DNA of 64,000 nucleotides from Clostridium rhizosphaerae (GCF_016765585.1 NZ_JAESWC010000002.1:558001-622000); one strand, 5' to 3'; counted from the first letter of the stretch, positions 26,751 to 36,584 are shown. Notes: a model not told the origin generated them from the letters alone. Translations and numbers: made by a program.

Positions 26751-27626
26751 TTATAGATCTGAGAATTCAACTCTCACTCTCTCAATTATCCCGTCTTGAA
26801 ATTTAGAATATAAGTTTACGTTATTTTCCTCATCAAGCATTATTGAAGGAAGCTGAATTATAAATCTGCTTCCTTTACCATATTCACTTTCTGCACTAAT
26901 AGTACCGTTATGCAGTTCTACAAGTGATTTAACAATAGATAAACCTATACCACTACCCTGTCTGTTTCTGGTAAATGATTTATCTACCTTCCTAAATCTT
27001 TTAAAAACAGTTTTTAGTTTTTCTTTGTGTATGCCTATTCCATCATCTTCCACACAAATAGATATCTTTTCAGCGATTTTTTTTATACTAATATCTATAT
27101 TTCCATTTTCATTTGTAAATTTAAGTGCGTTTGAGAGCAGATTTAATAGTATTCTTTCTATTTTATCTGCATCACAAGCGATTACTTGACTTTCAATTTG
27201 TGAATAAAAATTTATATTGACTGATTTAATTCGAGCATATGACTCTATAGATTTTGCAACATTTTTAACTATATCTACTATATCATAATTATGAAATTCA
27301 ACATAAAGTTCATTAGCATCTATTTTGGTCAGATCAATAATATTATTAATTAGTCTTAACAGCCTTAAGGCATTCTGTTTCATATTGTTAATATACTTCT
27401 CAAGTATATTTTCCGAATCCTGTATTCTCCCATTAAGCATATGAAGCTCTATAAGCTGCATGGATCCAAGTATTATATTTAACGGAGTTTTCAATTCATG
27501 CGACAAATTTGCAAAATACTCTGTTTTTAATTTATTTTCTTCCAAATTAGCTTCACTATCTTTTAACCTTTGAACCAGATCTTCTATACACATATTCTTA
27601 TAAATTTCATTAACCTCTATATCCAT
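26751..27626 (-). CDS. Orphan cytosolic sensor histidine kinase
   Basis: The 291-residue kinase has a HisKA dimerisation domain with phospho-accepting His43 (LSHELKTPLN) and a HATPase_c domain with an N-box (NLLSNALKFT), G1 (VEDDGIGI), F-box (FKRFRKVDKSF) and G2 (GSGIGLSIVKSL). Only about 35 coiled-coil-like residues precede HisKA, and there is no membrane segment or PAS domain, so sensing must come from a partner. No response regulator is adjacent. Clostridial orphan kinases often act on Spo0A, and the downstream TPR protein is a candidate input. Both points are inference. Confidence 0.9.
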   Translation of the reverse strand: MDIEVNEIYKNMCIEDLVQRLKDSEANLEENKLKTEYFANLSHELKTPLNIILGSMQLIELHMLNGRIQDSENILEKYINNMKQNALRLLRLINNIIDLTKIDANELYVEFHNYDIVDIVKNVAKSIESYARIKSVNINFYSQIESQVIACDADKIERILLNLLSNALKFTNENGNIDISIKKIAEKISICVEDDGIGIHKEKLKTVFKRFRKVDKSFTRNRQGSGIGLSIVKSLVELHNGTISAESEYGKGSRFIIQLPSIMLDEENNVNLYSKFQDGIIERVRVEFSDL

Positions 27627-27897
27627 ATAATAGCTTTCCTACCTTCTTTATTCATACACTATGTCAAAATAAAATTAAATAATTAATCTATTATAAATGT
27701 TTTCATAAATTCCTATACTATATTTTGTTATGTTTAGTATCACCAATATTCAAACATATTGTGACATATAAATTCTACAAATTATACCAAACTCCTTTAT
27801 TTTTAGTTAAATTTTAATATAATAATTGTATCCTTAATTAAATTAAAGGTCTGCTAACTTCAGTTGATATATTAAGTTATATCTTTGATTTCCTATA
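27627..27897. other. AT-rich gap upstream of the histidine kinase gene
   Basis: About 270 bp with no open frame of note. I see only weak promoter-like matches on the minus strand and no hairpin or repeat that I would call. Confidence 0.4.
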
Positions 27898-27931
27898 AAA
27901 AAATGGCAACTACAATGTAGTGCCATCTTTT
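27898..27931 (-). terminator. Terminator of the OPT/PqqD-like operon
   Basis: ATGGCA-CTAC and GTAG-TGCCAT arms with one bulged base and a short loop are followed on the minus strand by seven T residues, directly after the stop of the PqqD-like gene. Confidence 0.8.
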
Positions 27932-27933
27932 TA

Positions 27934-28284
27934 TTAGGAGTTTACCTTTTCTATATACTTACAATTAACGTCGATGTGTTTCAAGAATAATAATAATCTT
28001 TCATATAGTGGATAAGCTTTCTCACCATACTTATTTTCTAAACTTTCTCCAATATCCTTTATTGTTGTCTTACCATTTATTTGTAGAAATACATAACTTC
28101 CATACTCATCTAAAGATATTCTTTTATACTCCGGAATTCTGAACTTAAGCTTTCTAAAGAACTTTTGGATCTTATGATCTTGTTTTTCAAGAATAGTTAC
28201 GATATCATCTTTATCCACTTCATATTCTAAATTCTCTGAGACTTTAAATATTATCCTTAAAACATCTTCATTATTATTTAACAT
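27934..28284 (-). CDS. PqqD-family small protein
   Basis: The 116-residue protein looks like the PqqD family: a winged-helix-like fold with KRISLDEYGSYVFLQINGKTTIKDIGESLENKYG in the C-terminal half, matching the common 'D..G..VW..IDG..t..eI...L...' pattern. PqqD-like domains bind leader peptides in RiPP pathways, but many are found outside them. The first 50 residues are charged and less typical. Its gene overlaps the 3' end of the OPT transporter gene by 11 bp, so the two are co-translated. Its role with a peptide transporter is unknown. Confidence 0.75.
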   Translation of the reverse strand: MLNNNEDVLRIIFKVSENLEYEVDKDDIVTILEKQDHKIQKFFRKLKFRIPEYKRISLDEYGSYVFLQINGKTTIKDIGESLENKYGEKAYPLYERLLLFLKHIDVNCKYIEKVNS

Positions 28285-30193
28285 CTTTTACCTTACTGTT
28301 TATTATAGGTATTATAGTAGCTATTACTAAACATACTAATATAATAAATGCCATTATATTAGATGCAGCAAATCCTGTTGGTCCAGCGCCTTTTATAACA
28401 CCAGTCACTTGAAGAATTATACCTACAAGTCCTAGTATAGAACCACCAGCAACAAGACCAGAAGATAAACTTATACCATTTGAAACCTTAACTTCTTTTT
28501 CCTTTGCTGATTTGGATGTTTTTTCTATAAATACTCTAACTAATGCACCTATTAATATTATTGAAGTTGTAGATATAGGTAAATAGAATCCTATAGCAAC
28601 TGTCATTACTGGAAGCTTTAATAGGAATAAGACAAGTCCCATAACAACACCAACAATAATCATTACCCAAGGTAATTTACCTGACATTATGCCAGCTGTT
28701 AATGTTGACATTAAGTTAGCTTGTGGTAGTGCAAATGGAACATTATCACCAGTCATCGCAAGTTGTCCTGATAGCAGCAATATAGTACCAACAACTACTA
28801 TAACACCTACTATACCAGAAATAACGAAGTATTTATCCATTTCATTTTTCTCTCCACCCACAATAAAAGTTACCTTTTGTGATTGAGCGTAACCTCCTGC
28901 TATAGATATAGCAGTAACTATAAATGTACCAAATAGTAATAATGATTTGTTATGCTCAGGATTTTTCCATCCCATTACAACGAATAACAAAGTAACAAGA
29001 ACTATAGAAGCTATTGTCATACCTGATACAGGAAGATTTGAAGTTCCTATAGTACCAGTTAAACGTCCTGAAACTATAACAAATAGTAGTGATAAGAATA
29101 ATGATAAAACAGAAGCGGTTATCGCCATTAATATATTACCACCAGATACAACAAAGCCAGCTATAAAGCCTACTACTACACCTGCAAGTAATATTAGAGT
29201 TCCAATTGATGATCCCTTACCGCTACCTGAAGACTTAGCATTAAGTGTTTCTTTTATGGAAGATATAATAGTAGGTATTAGCTTTACAGCACCTATTAAA
29301 CCACCAGAAAGCATCATACCAGCGCCTATATATTTTACATAACTACCAGCAATGTGTTTAACCTGCATTGAATTAATGGCAACGTGAGGATTATTCCATA
29401 CTGTTAAGCCATCCTTTGCAAAGCTTGAAAAATAACCTATTAAAGGCATGATACCAAAGTTAGATAATATAGAACCTGCAAACATAGTTAAAGACACTTC
29501 GATACCAACTATAAATCCTATTCCTAATAACAGCGGATTAACTTCTACTTCTAATTTCCACTTGTAGAAGGATTCGTTCACATAGCTTATAACATTATTA
29601 ACTGCATTCATAAATGAGCTAGTTATAACAGTTATAATACCGCCTATTCCAAATCCAATTCCCATGAACTTCATTGAATCTCCAGCACCTTCTGAAGCAA
29701 CAAGTGTTTCAGATATAGCCATTGACTCAGGGTACATTAATTTACCATGTTCTTCAATGATTAAGTAATTGTATACAAGTGAAGCAATTCCTATACCGAA
29801 TAAAACTCCACCTATACCTACAGCAATTCCTTCAAAGAAAGTAACTTTAGAACCTATTAATAAGACTGCTGGCAAAACAAATATTATACCACTAGCAACA
29901 GATTCTCCACCACTTGCCATACCTTGTACTAAGTTTTTACCAAGTATGCCTTTTTGCTTAGCAAATGCAGCTATAAAGGCTGAACCTATTATAGATCCTG
30001 GTATACCTGCTGCAACTGTAAGTCCTGATTTCATACCAGAATATGCAGTTGATGCTGCAAATAAAATAGCCAAAATAATACCGATTATTAATACTGTAAT
30101 ATTCCCTCCGGATTTAGAACCGCTTGAAATATATGGAACATAGTCTTTACCATCTATGCCGCCATATGCATCTTTTGATAACTTATTATTCAT
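28274..30193 (-). CDS. OPT-family oligopeptide transporter
   Basis: The 639-residue membrane protein has some 15-16 hydrophobic segments and the hallmarks of prokaryotic OPT transporters: YVPYISSGSKSGGNITV at the N-terminus, GAASLVYNY-like and MAISETLVASEGAG loops, and VGIEVSLTMFAGSILSNFG in the middle. OPT proteins import small peptides or metal-peptide chelates with protons. The ATG follows AGGGGGTATGACTT. The gene heads a two-gene operon with the PqqD-like gene, and the promoter lies about 40 bp upstream. Confidence 0.9.
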   Translation of the reverse strand: MNNKLSKDAYGGIDGKDYVPYISSGSKSGGNITVLIIGIILAILFAASTAYSGMKSGLTVAAGIPGSIIGSAFIAAFAKQKGILGKNLVQGMASGGESVASGIIFVLPAVLLIGSKVTFFEGIAVGIGGVLFGIGIASLVYNYLIIEEHGKLMYPESMAISETLVASEGAGDSMKFMGIGFGIGGIITVITSSFMNAVNNVISYVNESFYKWKLEVEVNPLLLGIGFIVGIEVSLTMFAGSILSNFGIMPLIGYFSSFAKDGLTVWNNPHVAINSMQVKHIAGSYVKYIGAGMMLSGGLIGAVKLIPTIISSIKETLNAKSSGSGKGSSIGTLILLAGVVVGFIAGFVVSGGNILMAITASVLSLFLSLLFVIVSGRLTGTIGTSNLPVSGMTIASIVLVTLLFVVMGWKNPEHNKSLLLFGTFIVTAISIAGGYAQSQKVTFIVGGEKNEMDKYFVISGIVGVIVVVGTILLLSGQLAMTGDNVPFALPQANLMSTLTAGIMSGKLPWVMIIVGVVMGLVLFLLKLPVMTVAIGFYLPISTTSIILIGALVRVFIEKTSKSAKEKEVKVSNGISLSSGLVAGGSILGLVGIILQVTGVIKGAGPTGFAASNIMAFIILVCLVIATIIPIINSKVKDVK

Positions 30194-30231
30194 AAGTCAT
30201 ACCCCCTAATGTAATTTGTCATTTTTACGAC

Positions 30232-30260
30232 ATATTATGATAATAACATATTTTTTTCAA
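30232..30260 (-). promoter_or_regulatory. Promoter of the OPT/PqqD-like operon
   Basis: On the minus strand TTGAAA (30260-30255), a 17-bp spacer and TAATAT (30237-30232) lie about 40 bp before the start codon. Confidence 0.6.
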
Positions 30261-30415
30261 CATGAAAACCTTTTATTTTAAAATGATTAAAGATTTATTC
30301 AGAAACCTGTTATAATTATCCAATTCAATTTCAATTATTTTATCTTTATCGACAAAAACTTCTAACATAAAAACTTATTATCTGTACAAAATAATTAAAA
30401 GGTGGTGATTATAAA

Positions 30416-30592
30416 ATGGCCGATAAAAACATTAATTTTGATTCAAACAAAAAAGATAATTCTTTAAATTCTACAAGTCAGAGCAAATTCTCTAACTCTA
30501 ACGCTATCTCTAATAAATACAAAAACGTTGAACCTCTTCCAGAATCATCACGCCCAAGACGCGATGGCCCTGGAGGGGAGGATGGAGAGTAA
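30416..30592 (+). CDS. Small Asn/Ser-rich protein with RPRRDGPGGEDGE tail
   Basis: A 58-residue frame starts at ATG 30416 after AGGTGGTGAT and ends at TAA 30592, followed by a perfect terminator 14 bp later. The protein begins MADKNINFDSNKKDNSLNS, is rich in Asn, Ser and Lys, has no Cys, and ends with a Pro/Arg/Gly-rich tail. I recall, but cannot verify here, small clostridial proteins with a similar RRDGPGGE-like end. It diverges from the OPT/PqqD-like operon. Its function is unknown; a peptide substrate or a disordered small protein are both possible. Confidence 0.65.
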   Translation: MADKNINFDSNKKDNSLNSTSQSKFSNSNAISNKYKNVEPLPESSRPRRDGPGGEDGE

Positions 30593-30605
30593 TTTGCATT
30601 AAGCT

Positions 30606-30655
30606 AATAAACGAGTGATGATATATTTGAATATTATCACTCGTTTATTTATTTT
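30606..30655 (+). terminator. Terminator of the small Asn/Ser-rich protein gene
   Basis: AATAAACGAGTGAT and ATCACTCGTTTATT form a perfect 14-bp stem around a 16-nt loop, followed by a T-rich stretch. Confidence 0.8.
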
Positions 30656-30782
30656 CTCTTTAAACCTCAGCTTTAACATTAAATATTCCTCATACTTTTC
30701 CATAAATATAAATATATCTACTTCAATTAACCCTTATACTACTGAAAATATACATCCCCTCATTTTTTACACTCTCACTCTT

Positions 30783-30857
30783 CGAAAAAATACAACCGCC
30801 TGTAAGCAGCTGTTAAAGCCATCTACAGGCGGTTGCATATATGTATGGTGGAGGCGA
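30783..30857 (-). repeat. Degenerate copy of the ssrA 3' end plus its terminator
   Basis: ATGGTGGAGGCGA (30845-30857) repeats the last 13 nt region of ssrA (36710-36722). The adjoining hairpin (ACAACCGCCTGTA and its partner TACAGGCGGTTG, sharing TAAGCAGCT and AAGCCA in the loop) matches the hairpin beside ssrA at roughly 70% by eye. The two copies are in the same orientation and 5.9 kb apart. This looks like the far attachment site of a past insertion. The rest of the 723-bp gap holds two further hairpins and no gene. Confidence 0.6.
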
Positions 30858-31110
30858 AGCACGACCTTTAAAATCCACAAGATATTCATGTGCAAATTTT
30901 TCCACCGTAACATTTTGTATATGTATCCTAAAGATAACATCTTTTAATAATTTTTGCATCAATCCATTTTTACCTACCACATCATCCATGGTTTTGCACT
31001 TTTTTATTTCTTCTTAATAATTTATATTAGGTGACTCAATTTCTTTCATTTTGAATCCCCCTCTATTTAAATAATATTATTCCAAATCCACCACTAGTTA
31101 ATTTAAAAAA

Positions 31111-31151
31111 GGATGTAGTAGATTTATTTTCAAACAAATCTTTCTACATCC
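31111..31151. repeat. Imperfect inverted repeat in the intergenic gap
   Basis: GGATGTAG-AGATTT pairs with AAATCT-CTACATCC with a small internal mismatch. Its function is unknown. Confidence 0.4.
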
Positions 31152-31175
31152 CCAGTGCTGCGCAATTCAAAAAGA

Positions 31176-31220
31176 AAGAGCCTATAACCGCATTTTTACT
31201 TATGCGTGTCATAGGCTCTT
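31176..31220 (-). terminator. Terminator of the flavin-reductase operon
   Basis: AAGAGCCTAT and ATAGGCTCTT form a 10-bp stem with an inner GCAT/ATGC pair. On the minus strand TCTTTTTG follows, 95 bp after the stop of the reductase gene. Confidence 0.65.
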
Positions 31221-31315
31221 CGTCTTTGTATCTTGCTCCTTGACAGTTTATACATTCAGTCGTTTAGGCCCGAATGGGGAATTGAAATTTCTTATTTTAA
31301 TTATCTAAACATTAG

Positions 31316-33739
31316 CTATTTCATTTCTTCAACTGCAGTTTTACCAGCAATTCTTCCGAAGGTAAATATATCAGTTAATGCATTACCGCCAAGACGGTTA
31401 CCTGCATGGATACCTCCAGCAACTTCTCCAGCAGCATAAAGATTTTTAATTGATTTATCATTTTCGTCTAATACGTGGGCTTTAGTATCTATCTTAAGTC
31501 CACCCATTGTATGATGAATTGCTGGCTTTCTAGGAGTAGCATAAAACGGTGCTTTTAAAACTTTTAAGCTAAATGTATCCTTATGGAATTCTGGATCAAA
31601 GCCTGCATCAACATATGAATTATATTTATTAATAGTGTCTATAAGAATTGCAGGATCCATACCAACTTTTACTGCTAGCTCTTCTAGGGTATCTGCTCTA
31701 AACAGAGTGCCAGCTTCTACCTGACGGTCTATCTTTTCTTGACTTGTATTAGCTGCAGTTTTCTTTATTTCATCATCGGCTATAAGGTAGAATAACCCAC
31801 CCTGTCCAATAGCAGCTTTTGTTAAAACATCTCTTCCAGAGAATTCATTAATAAATCTTTTTCCTTCCTTATTAACTATTACAAAGTTTTCAGGAGGTAC
31901 TTGAAGTCCACTAAATAATTCACCAGTTTCAGGATCAGCTACAGGCATCATTTGGGTAAAGCCCATTCCTGTAAGTGCTGCTCCTACAGATTTACCAAGT
32001 AATATTCCATCACCAGTCATAGCGTAGGAATTAGTAGTTTTTATATCATCAGCAATTTCACTCCAGTAAGTGTTGTATTCTTTTAGCATCTTTGTGTTTG
32101 CACCAAAACCACCACTTGCAAGCACTACTGCTTTTGCATGAACAGTTATCTTTTGGCCATTAACACCAGTTGCTATAACTCCTTTTATTTCACCATCTTC
32201 TATAATTAATTCTTTTACAGGGCTATCAGTAATGATTTTTCCTGAGTTATCTTGTACATATTTTGTTAGTGCAAGTATAAATGATGAGCCATGGCTTTTG
32301 GTAGGCTTATGACCACGACGCCAAAGTGCACCAACAGGAGCAAATACTATGCTCTTATCATACTCCACCCCTATTTCCTCTAGCCATTTAACACTTTCTA
32401 AAGCTCTGTCTGTAAGTATCTTTACCAGGTCATATTGTCCGTATATAGTGTTGCCACTAAGGTCAGTTCTTTTACCACCAAAATATGTTTGCATTCTGTG
32501 AAGTAGTGGAGAGTCAAATAGATGTCCCTTTTGTGTACCAAACCTTTCCTGATAAGCTGAAAACTCTTTTCTAAGTGCACGGAAATCCTCTATATATTCT
32601 GGATGAATTAAGCTCTCATCTGTATCTAGTAGTGCTTCAATAGTATGTCTTTCTCCTGGATTTTCTTCAAACTGCATCTGCCACTCTGGATCTGCAGCAT
32701 TGACAGGACCACCTGAACGTATGGTATTTCCACCTACTGCTGGATATTTCTCAAGAACAATAGCACTTGCACCATTTTGCAGTGCTGTTGCAGCTGCACT
32801 TAGTCCAGCGCCGCCTCCGCCTACAACTACTACATCACAAGTATATTCTTCGTCTTCTTTGATTAAGCTGCTAGCAGGCTTTGGACGTCTCTTAAGTATA
32901 TCAGGATTAACTCCTGCAAGCTTAACTGCTTTTGCTACACCGTCAATTACGGCATTACTAGTTTCTGAAGCACCTGAAAGAGCATCAACATTTAATGTCT
33001 GTCCTTCGATTATTTTATCTGGTATTCTTACAAAAACTACATCTGCAAGCCCTTCTGTCTCACCCTCTGTATTTATATCTATACCTTCTATTCTGTTCTC
33101 ACTAAAAGATACTTTCATTGGAAGACTTCCGCTGTGCCCCATTGCACTTACCTCATATACTCCTGGTTTGAAGGTAAACTCTTCTTCTTCGTTTAGCTGA
33201 TTTGAAATCTTTGCAAAACGCATAAAGCGTAGGAAGCATATTTCTAGGAAATCTATGGTTCTTTCATTGTTTAGATTACCTTGCTCATCAAATGCTTTAT
33301 TTGCGCTTCCAAGTAAAAACTCATATCCTGGCATTACATTTGCGTCAACACCTGGTGCATCTAGGATTTGACGAAGATGTAGCTGTGCACGAGAAGAACC
33401 TTGAGTATCAAGGGAAGCACCAAGGATCATTACTGGTTTGCCAGCAAGTGGATGAAGATCAAAGCTTAGCCATTCAATTAAGCTTTTAAGACTAGATGGT
33501 ATTGAGTGATTATACTCAGGAGTAGCTATAATAACACCATCACTTGCTATAATCTTATCATTGAACATCTGTATCACTTCACTGGAGGACTGATTATCAA
33601 ATTGATTAAACATAGGAACATCTGTAATCTCAAGTACCTCTATTTCTGCCTTTGACTCAAAGTATTTTTTCATAAACTGAAGGAGTTTACGATTATATGA
33701 TCTTTTTGCACTAGTTCCAACAATTGCTATAAATTTCAT
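31316..33739 (-). CDS. Multidomain FMN/FAD reductase (NADPH-FMN-red + FMN_bind + FAD_binding_2)
   Basis: The 807-residue cytosolic protein fuses three domains: a flavodoxin-like NAD(P)H:FMN reductase (1-175), an FMN_bind domain (about 190-275) with flavinylation motif DALSGAS (252-258, Ser258 the likely FMN-phosphate site), and a fumarate-reductase-type FAD domain (about 300-807, [10 protein letters not shown]). Such proteins reduce C=C bonds of fumarate-, acrylate- or cinnamate-like acids with NAD(P)H. Substrate-site residues corresponding to Arg402, His504 and Arg544 of Shewanella fumarate reductase appear conserved, but the His365 position reads Met (QMMP), so the substrate may not be fumarate. 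The ATG at 33739 is set by GGAGGAT; an in-frame upstream extension to 33766 lacks an RBS. Confidence 0.85.
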   Translation of the reverse strand: MKFIAIVGTSAKRSYNRKLLQFMKKYFESKAEIEVLEITDVPMFNQFDNQSSSEVIQMFNDKIIASDGVIIATPEYNHSIPSSLKSLIEWLSFDLHPLAGKPVMILGASLDTQGSSRAQLHLRQILDAPGVDANVMPGYEFLLGSANKAFDEQGNLNNERTIDFLEICFLRFMRFAKISNQLNEEEEFTFKPGVYEVSAMGHSGSLPMKVSFSENRIEGIDINTEGETEGLADVVFVRIPDKIIEGQTLNVDALSGASETSNAVIDGVAKAVKLAGVNPDILKRRPKPASSLIKEDEEYTCDVVVVGGGGAGLSAAATALQNGASAIVLEKYPAVGGNTIRSGGPVNAADPEWQMQFEENPGERHTIEALLDTDESLIHPEYIEDFRALRKEFSAYQERFGTQKGHLFDSPLLHRMQTYFGGKRTDLSGNTIYGQYDLVKILTDRALESVKWLEEIGVEYDKSIVFAPVGALWRRGHKPTKSHGSSFILALTKYVQDNSGKIITDSPVKELIIEDGEIKGVIATGVNGQKITVHAKAVVLASGGFGANTKMLKEYNTYWSEIADDIKTTNSYAMTGDGILLGKSVGAALTGMGFTQMMPVADPETGELFSGLQVPPENFVIVNKEGKRFINEFSGRDVLTKAAIGQGGLFYLIADDEIKKTAANTSQEKIDRQVEAGTLFRADTLEELAVKVGMDPAILIDTINKYNSYVDAGFDPEFHKDTFSLKVLKAPFYATPRKPAIHHTMGGLKIDTKAHVLDENDKSIKNLYAAGEVAGGIHAGNRLGGNALTDIFTFGRIAGKTAVEEMK

Positions 33740-33753
33740 TGATATTAATCCTC

Positions 33754-34353
33754 CTACTCTTGCCAAGTGAATTTTTTAACTTTTTTATTTAAAACTTTTT
33801 CTGCTAAAAGTTTTGATGTAATATCTGTAAATAGAAGAAACTCTCTGAAAATTTCCTCTAGCTCTGATAGCTTGTCTAAATAAATAAGATTTCCTTGGCT
33901 GTCAAATGCACCTTGTGATTTTCCTAAAAGGAATTCACTACTTGGCATGATTCTGGCAGCAAGCTCAGGCGAATCAAGTATTTGTCTAAGATGTGCCTGT
34001 GCACGAGAAGAACCAAGTGTACCAAGGGAAGCTCCCACAATTAAAACAGGCTTGTCAGTAAGTGCTTGACTTGTGTAACTAATCCATTCAAGAGCACTCT
34101 TTAAAACCGCAGGTATTGCATGATCATACTCTGGAGTTGCTATTATTACTCCATCTGATTTAAGAATTTTATCAGATAATTCTGCTACCTTTTCAGGAAT
34201 ATCAGAATCCTCTGGTTCATTAAAGGCAGGTAAAGCCTTAATTTCATATAGTTCTATCTCTGCCTCATGAGAAAAATGCTTCTGCATAAATTGAAGCAGC
34301 ATACGATTAGTTGACACATCTGAGTTAGTACCTACAATTGCTAAATATTTCAT
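33754..34353 (-). CDS. NAD(P)H-dependent FMN reductase
   Basis: The 199-residue flavodoxin-fold protein is a paralog of the N-terminal domain of the next gene, sharing MK-AIVGT, IIATPEY.H..P..LKS..EW, LGSSRAQ.HLRQILD and EFLLG segments. It probably supplies reduced FMN or passes electrons to the multidomain reductase. The ATG at 34353 follows AAAGGGG; an upstream in-frame ATG (34377) has no good site. The two genes are 14 bp apart and divergent from the LysR-type regulator gene. Confidence 0.85.
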   Translation of the reverse strand: MKYLAIVGTNSDVSTNRMLLQFMQKHFSHEAEIELYEIKALPAFNEPEDSDIPEKVAELSDKILKSDGVIIATPEYDHAIPAVLKSALEWISYTSQALTDKPVLIVGASLGTLGSSRAQAHLRQILDSPELAARIMPSSEFLLGKSQGAFDSQGNLIYLDKLSELEEIFREFLLFTDITSKLLAEKVLNKKVKKFTWQE

Positions 34354-34447
34354 AGTAATCCCCTTTCTGTATTTCAAAATTCATAACTTCAGTAATTGTT
34401 TGATATAATTTTAACATGTTGAATATATTATATCTAATAGTTATTTA

Positions 34448-34480
34448 TTGAAGTTTGATAACATATTTGTTATAATCAAA
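34448..34480 (+). promoter_or_regulatory. Promoter with overlapping operator dyad for the lysR-apbE genes
   Basis: TTGAAG (34448-34453), a 17-bp spacer and TATAAT (34471-34476) form a promoter. It overlaps the dyad TTTGAT-AACA...TGTT-ATCAAA (34454-34480), a plausible LysR-type site controlling both divergent operons. Confidence 0.55.
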
Positions 34481-34524
34481 CACAATAAAAAATAAGTTAA
34501 TTGTTTCACAAAAGGATGAATTAA

Positions 34525-35472
34525 ATGTCAAAATACTACTCTCAGGATATTTTATATTATATTGATGCCATTTTAAAGTACAGTAATTATGGCAAGGCTG
34601 CCAAATCACTTTATATTTCTCAACCTTACTTGACACAGGTTATTAAAAGGGTAGAAAGTCAGTTAAACTGTGAGCTTATCAATCGTAGCAATCTGCCATA
34701 TCGATTAACCGAGCAGGGAAAGATATATTATCAGTATTTAACTTCAATAGAAAATAATTATGCTAAACTGCTTAGAGAAATATCAGCTGTGTCAGATATA
34801 GATAGCAAGGTTATCAAGATAGGAGTGCTTCCTAGCCTTGGAACCTATCTTTTACCTCTTTTTTTACCAAAATTTTTAGTTATGCATCCAAACTGCAAAA
34901 TAGAGCTTTCAGAGTCTTTACCAGAAAAAAATGAAAAACTAACTCAGAATGGTGAATTGGATTTTTGGCTTGGACAAAATTCAAGAAATATTTCTCCCAA
35001 CTTAAACTCCATTACTTGGGGCAGACACAGATACCGTGCTGTTATTCCTCGCTGCTGTGATCTATATCAGAAAGACGTGGCCATTATTCCAGAAGGAACT
35101 ATGGACATAAACAAGATATTGTGTGAAAAGCTGATACTAACTTCCAAGGGTTCTGCTATAAGAAAGCAGATAGACCAGTTATTAAGCCTTTATAAGGCGG
35201 AACCCAAAATCATAATGGAAAGCACCGAAATAAATACTGTACTTAACCTTGCAACCAGTAATTTAGGACTGACCTTTATACCAGAAAGCATCTATGTAAA
35301 GGAGTGTCCATCTGAATACAATATATATGAAATTCCAATTGATGAGCTGAGTTTAGATTATTTTATAGCATATCACAGTGAAAAAAAACTAACTGCCGTT
35401 GATAAAGATCTTATAGAAGCATTTCTAACTCATGGTCAAAATAATTTCAATATAGGAGAGCAAAATGAATGA
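34525..35472 (+). CDS. LysR-family transcriptional regulator
   Basis: The 315-residue protein has an N-terminal winged helix-turn-helix (YIDAILKYSNYGKAAKSLYISQPYLTQVIKRVE, about 10-45) and a periplasmic-binding-like effector domain (about 88-300). It is divergent from the flavin-reductase genes and translationally coupled to apbE (8-bp overlap), so it likely controls this module in response to the reductase substrate. The effector is unknown. The dyad in the 171-bp divergent gap is its probable target. Confidence 0.9.
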   Translation: MSKYYSQDILYYIDAILKYSNYGKAAKSLYISQPYLTQVIKRVESQLNCELINRSNLPYRLTEQGKIYYQYLTSIENNYAKLLREISAVSDIDSKVIKIGVLPSLGTYLLPLFLPKFLVMHPNCKIELSESLPEKNEKLTQNGELDFWLGQNSRNISPNLNSITWGRHRYRAVIPRCCDLYQKDVAIIPEGTMDINKILCEKLILTSKGSAIRKQIDQLLSLYKAEPKIIMESTEINTVLNLATSNLGLTFIPESIYVKECPSEYNIYEIPIDELSLDYFIAYHSEKKLTAVDKDLIEAFLTHGQNNFNIGEQNE

Positions 35473-36403
35473 GTATAGGAAGATAATATATCTTATGGGA
35501 ACAAAAATCTCTCTATATATAAAGGGAGATGCTGCTGAAAAGCTTGCAGAAAAGGCTTGCGATATGCTGATTCATTATGAAGAAGTCTTTAGTGCCAACA
35601 GTGATACCTCACAGCTTGCCATGCTAAAAAAAGCAGCTTCATTGGCTCCACAAAAAGTAGATGAGGAATTGTATGAGCTGATAGGAATAGGAAAAGAACA
35701 TAGTCTATGTGAGAATACATATTTAAATATTGCAATAGGTCCATTAATAAAATTATGGAGAATAGGTTTTAAGGAGGCACATGTACCTGAGAAAGAAGCT
35801 ATAGTAAAGGTACTGGATCTTTTAAAGCCTGAAAATATACAACTAGATGATGAAAAAAAGACCGTGTATTTCTTGAAAAAAGGCATTGAGATAGACCTTG
35901 GAGCCATAGCTAAGGGCTATTTTGCTGATAAAGTTATGGATTTATTTAAGGAAAATGGAGCTGTTTCAGCTATGGTAGATATGGGAGGTAATGTTCTGGT
36001 TTTTGGAGAATCACCATCCGAAGGAGATGACTGGAATGTGGGAATACAAAATCCATTTCTACCAAGAGGAAATTCGGTGGCACTTGTGAAAATAAAAGAT
36101 CAATCCGTTGTAACCTCAGGAATATATGAGAGAGTGTTTGAAAAGGATGGCAGTAGATACCACCATATATTTGACAGCAAAACAGGCTATCCAATAGTAA
36201 GCAATATAGCTTCTTTAACTATTATTGCTGATAAATCCCTAGACTGCGATATATATACTACAAAATTGTTTGGATTAGATGCTGCTTCAATTATTCGTAG
36301 AGTTAATAGCATTAAGGGGATGGGTGCTGTTGTAATAACTGTGGATGGAAAACTAGCCTATACAGATAATCTTATAGGAAAAATATATCCATTAACAATG
36401 TAA
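35465..36403 (+). CDS. apbE: ApbE-like FAD:protein FMN transferase
   Basis: ApbE attaches FMN from FAD to Thr/Ser in Dgx(S/T)gA(S/T) motifs of target proteins. The 312-residue protein shows the family core: GAIAKGYFADKVMDLF (about 140-156), MVDMGGNV, and the Mg2+/FAD-binding YHHIFDSKTGYP region (about 228-239). There is no signal peptide or lipobox, unlike exported ApbE, so it acts in the cytosol. That fits the linked cytosolic reductase, which carries a matching DALSGAS motif. Confidence 0.92.
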   Translation: MNEYRKIIYLMGTKISLYIKGDAAEKLAEKACDMLIHYEEVFSANSDTSQLAMLKKAASLAPQKVDEELYELIGIGKEHSLCENTYLNIAIGPLIKLWRIGFKEAHVPEKEAIVKVLDLLKPENIQLDDEKKTVYFLKKGIEIDLGAIAKGYFADKVMDLFKENGAVSAMVDMGGNVLVFGESPSEGDDWNVGIQNPFLPRGNSVALVKIKDQSVVTSGIYERVFEKDGSRYHHIFDSKTGYPIVSNIASLTIIADKSLDCDIYTTKLFGLDAASIIRRVNSIKGMGAVVITVDGKLAYTDNLIGKIYPLTM

Positions 36404-36422
36404 TGTTCCAAAGAATAAGGTG

Positions 36423-36584
36423 GTGTTCATTGTTGTAACCGAGAATGATAAAACCTCAATTTCAACAGTACTCTTAAACAAAACCTTAATTAATAATATA
36501 AATGCTATAAATGAAAAAAGTGCTAGTGACCTAAAAACAATCATTAACACTTATACAGAATCAGTTATAGTACAAAAAAGATGA
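36423..36584 (+). CDS. Possible 53-residue small protein after apbE
   Basis: An open frame begins at GTG 36423, preceded by AATAAGGTG, and ends at TGA 36584 within the terminator stem. The predicted protein (start MFIVVTENDKTSISTVLLNK) is polar and helical, and I recognise no family. It could be a gene remnant at the ssrA insertion border rather than a functional gene. Confidence 0.3.
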   Translation: MFIVVTENDKTSISTVLLNKTLINNINAINEKSASDLKTIINTYTESVIVQKR

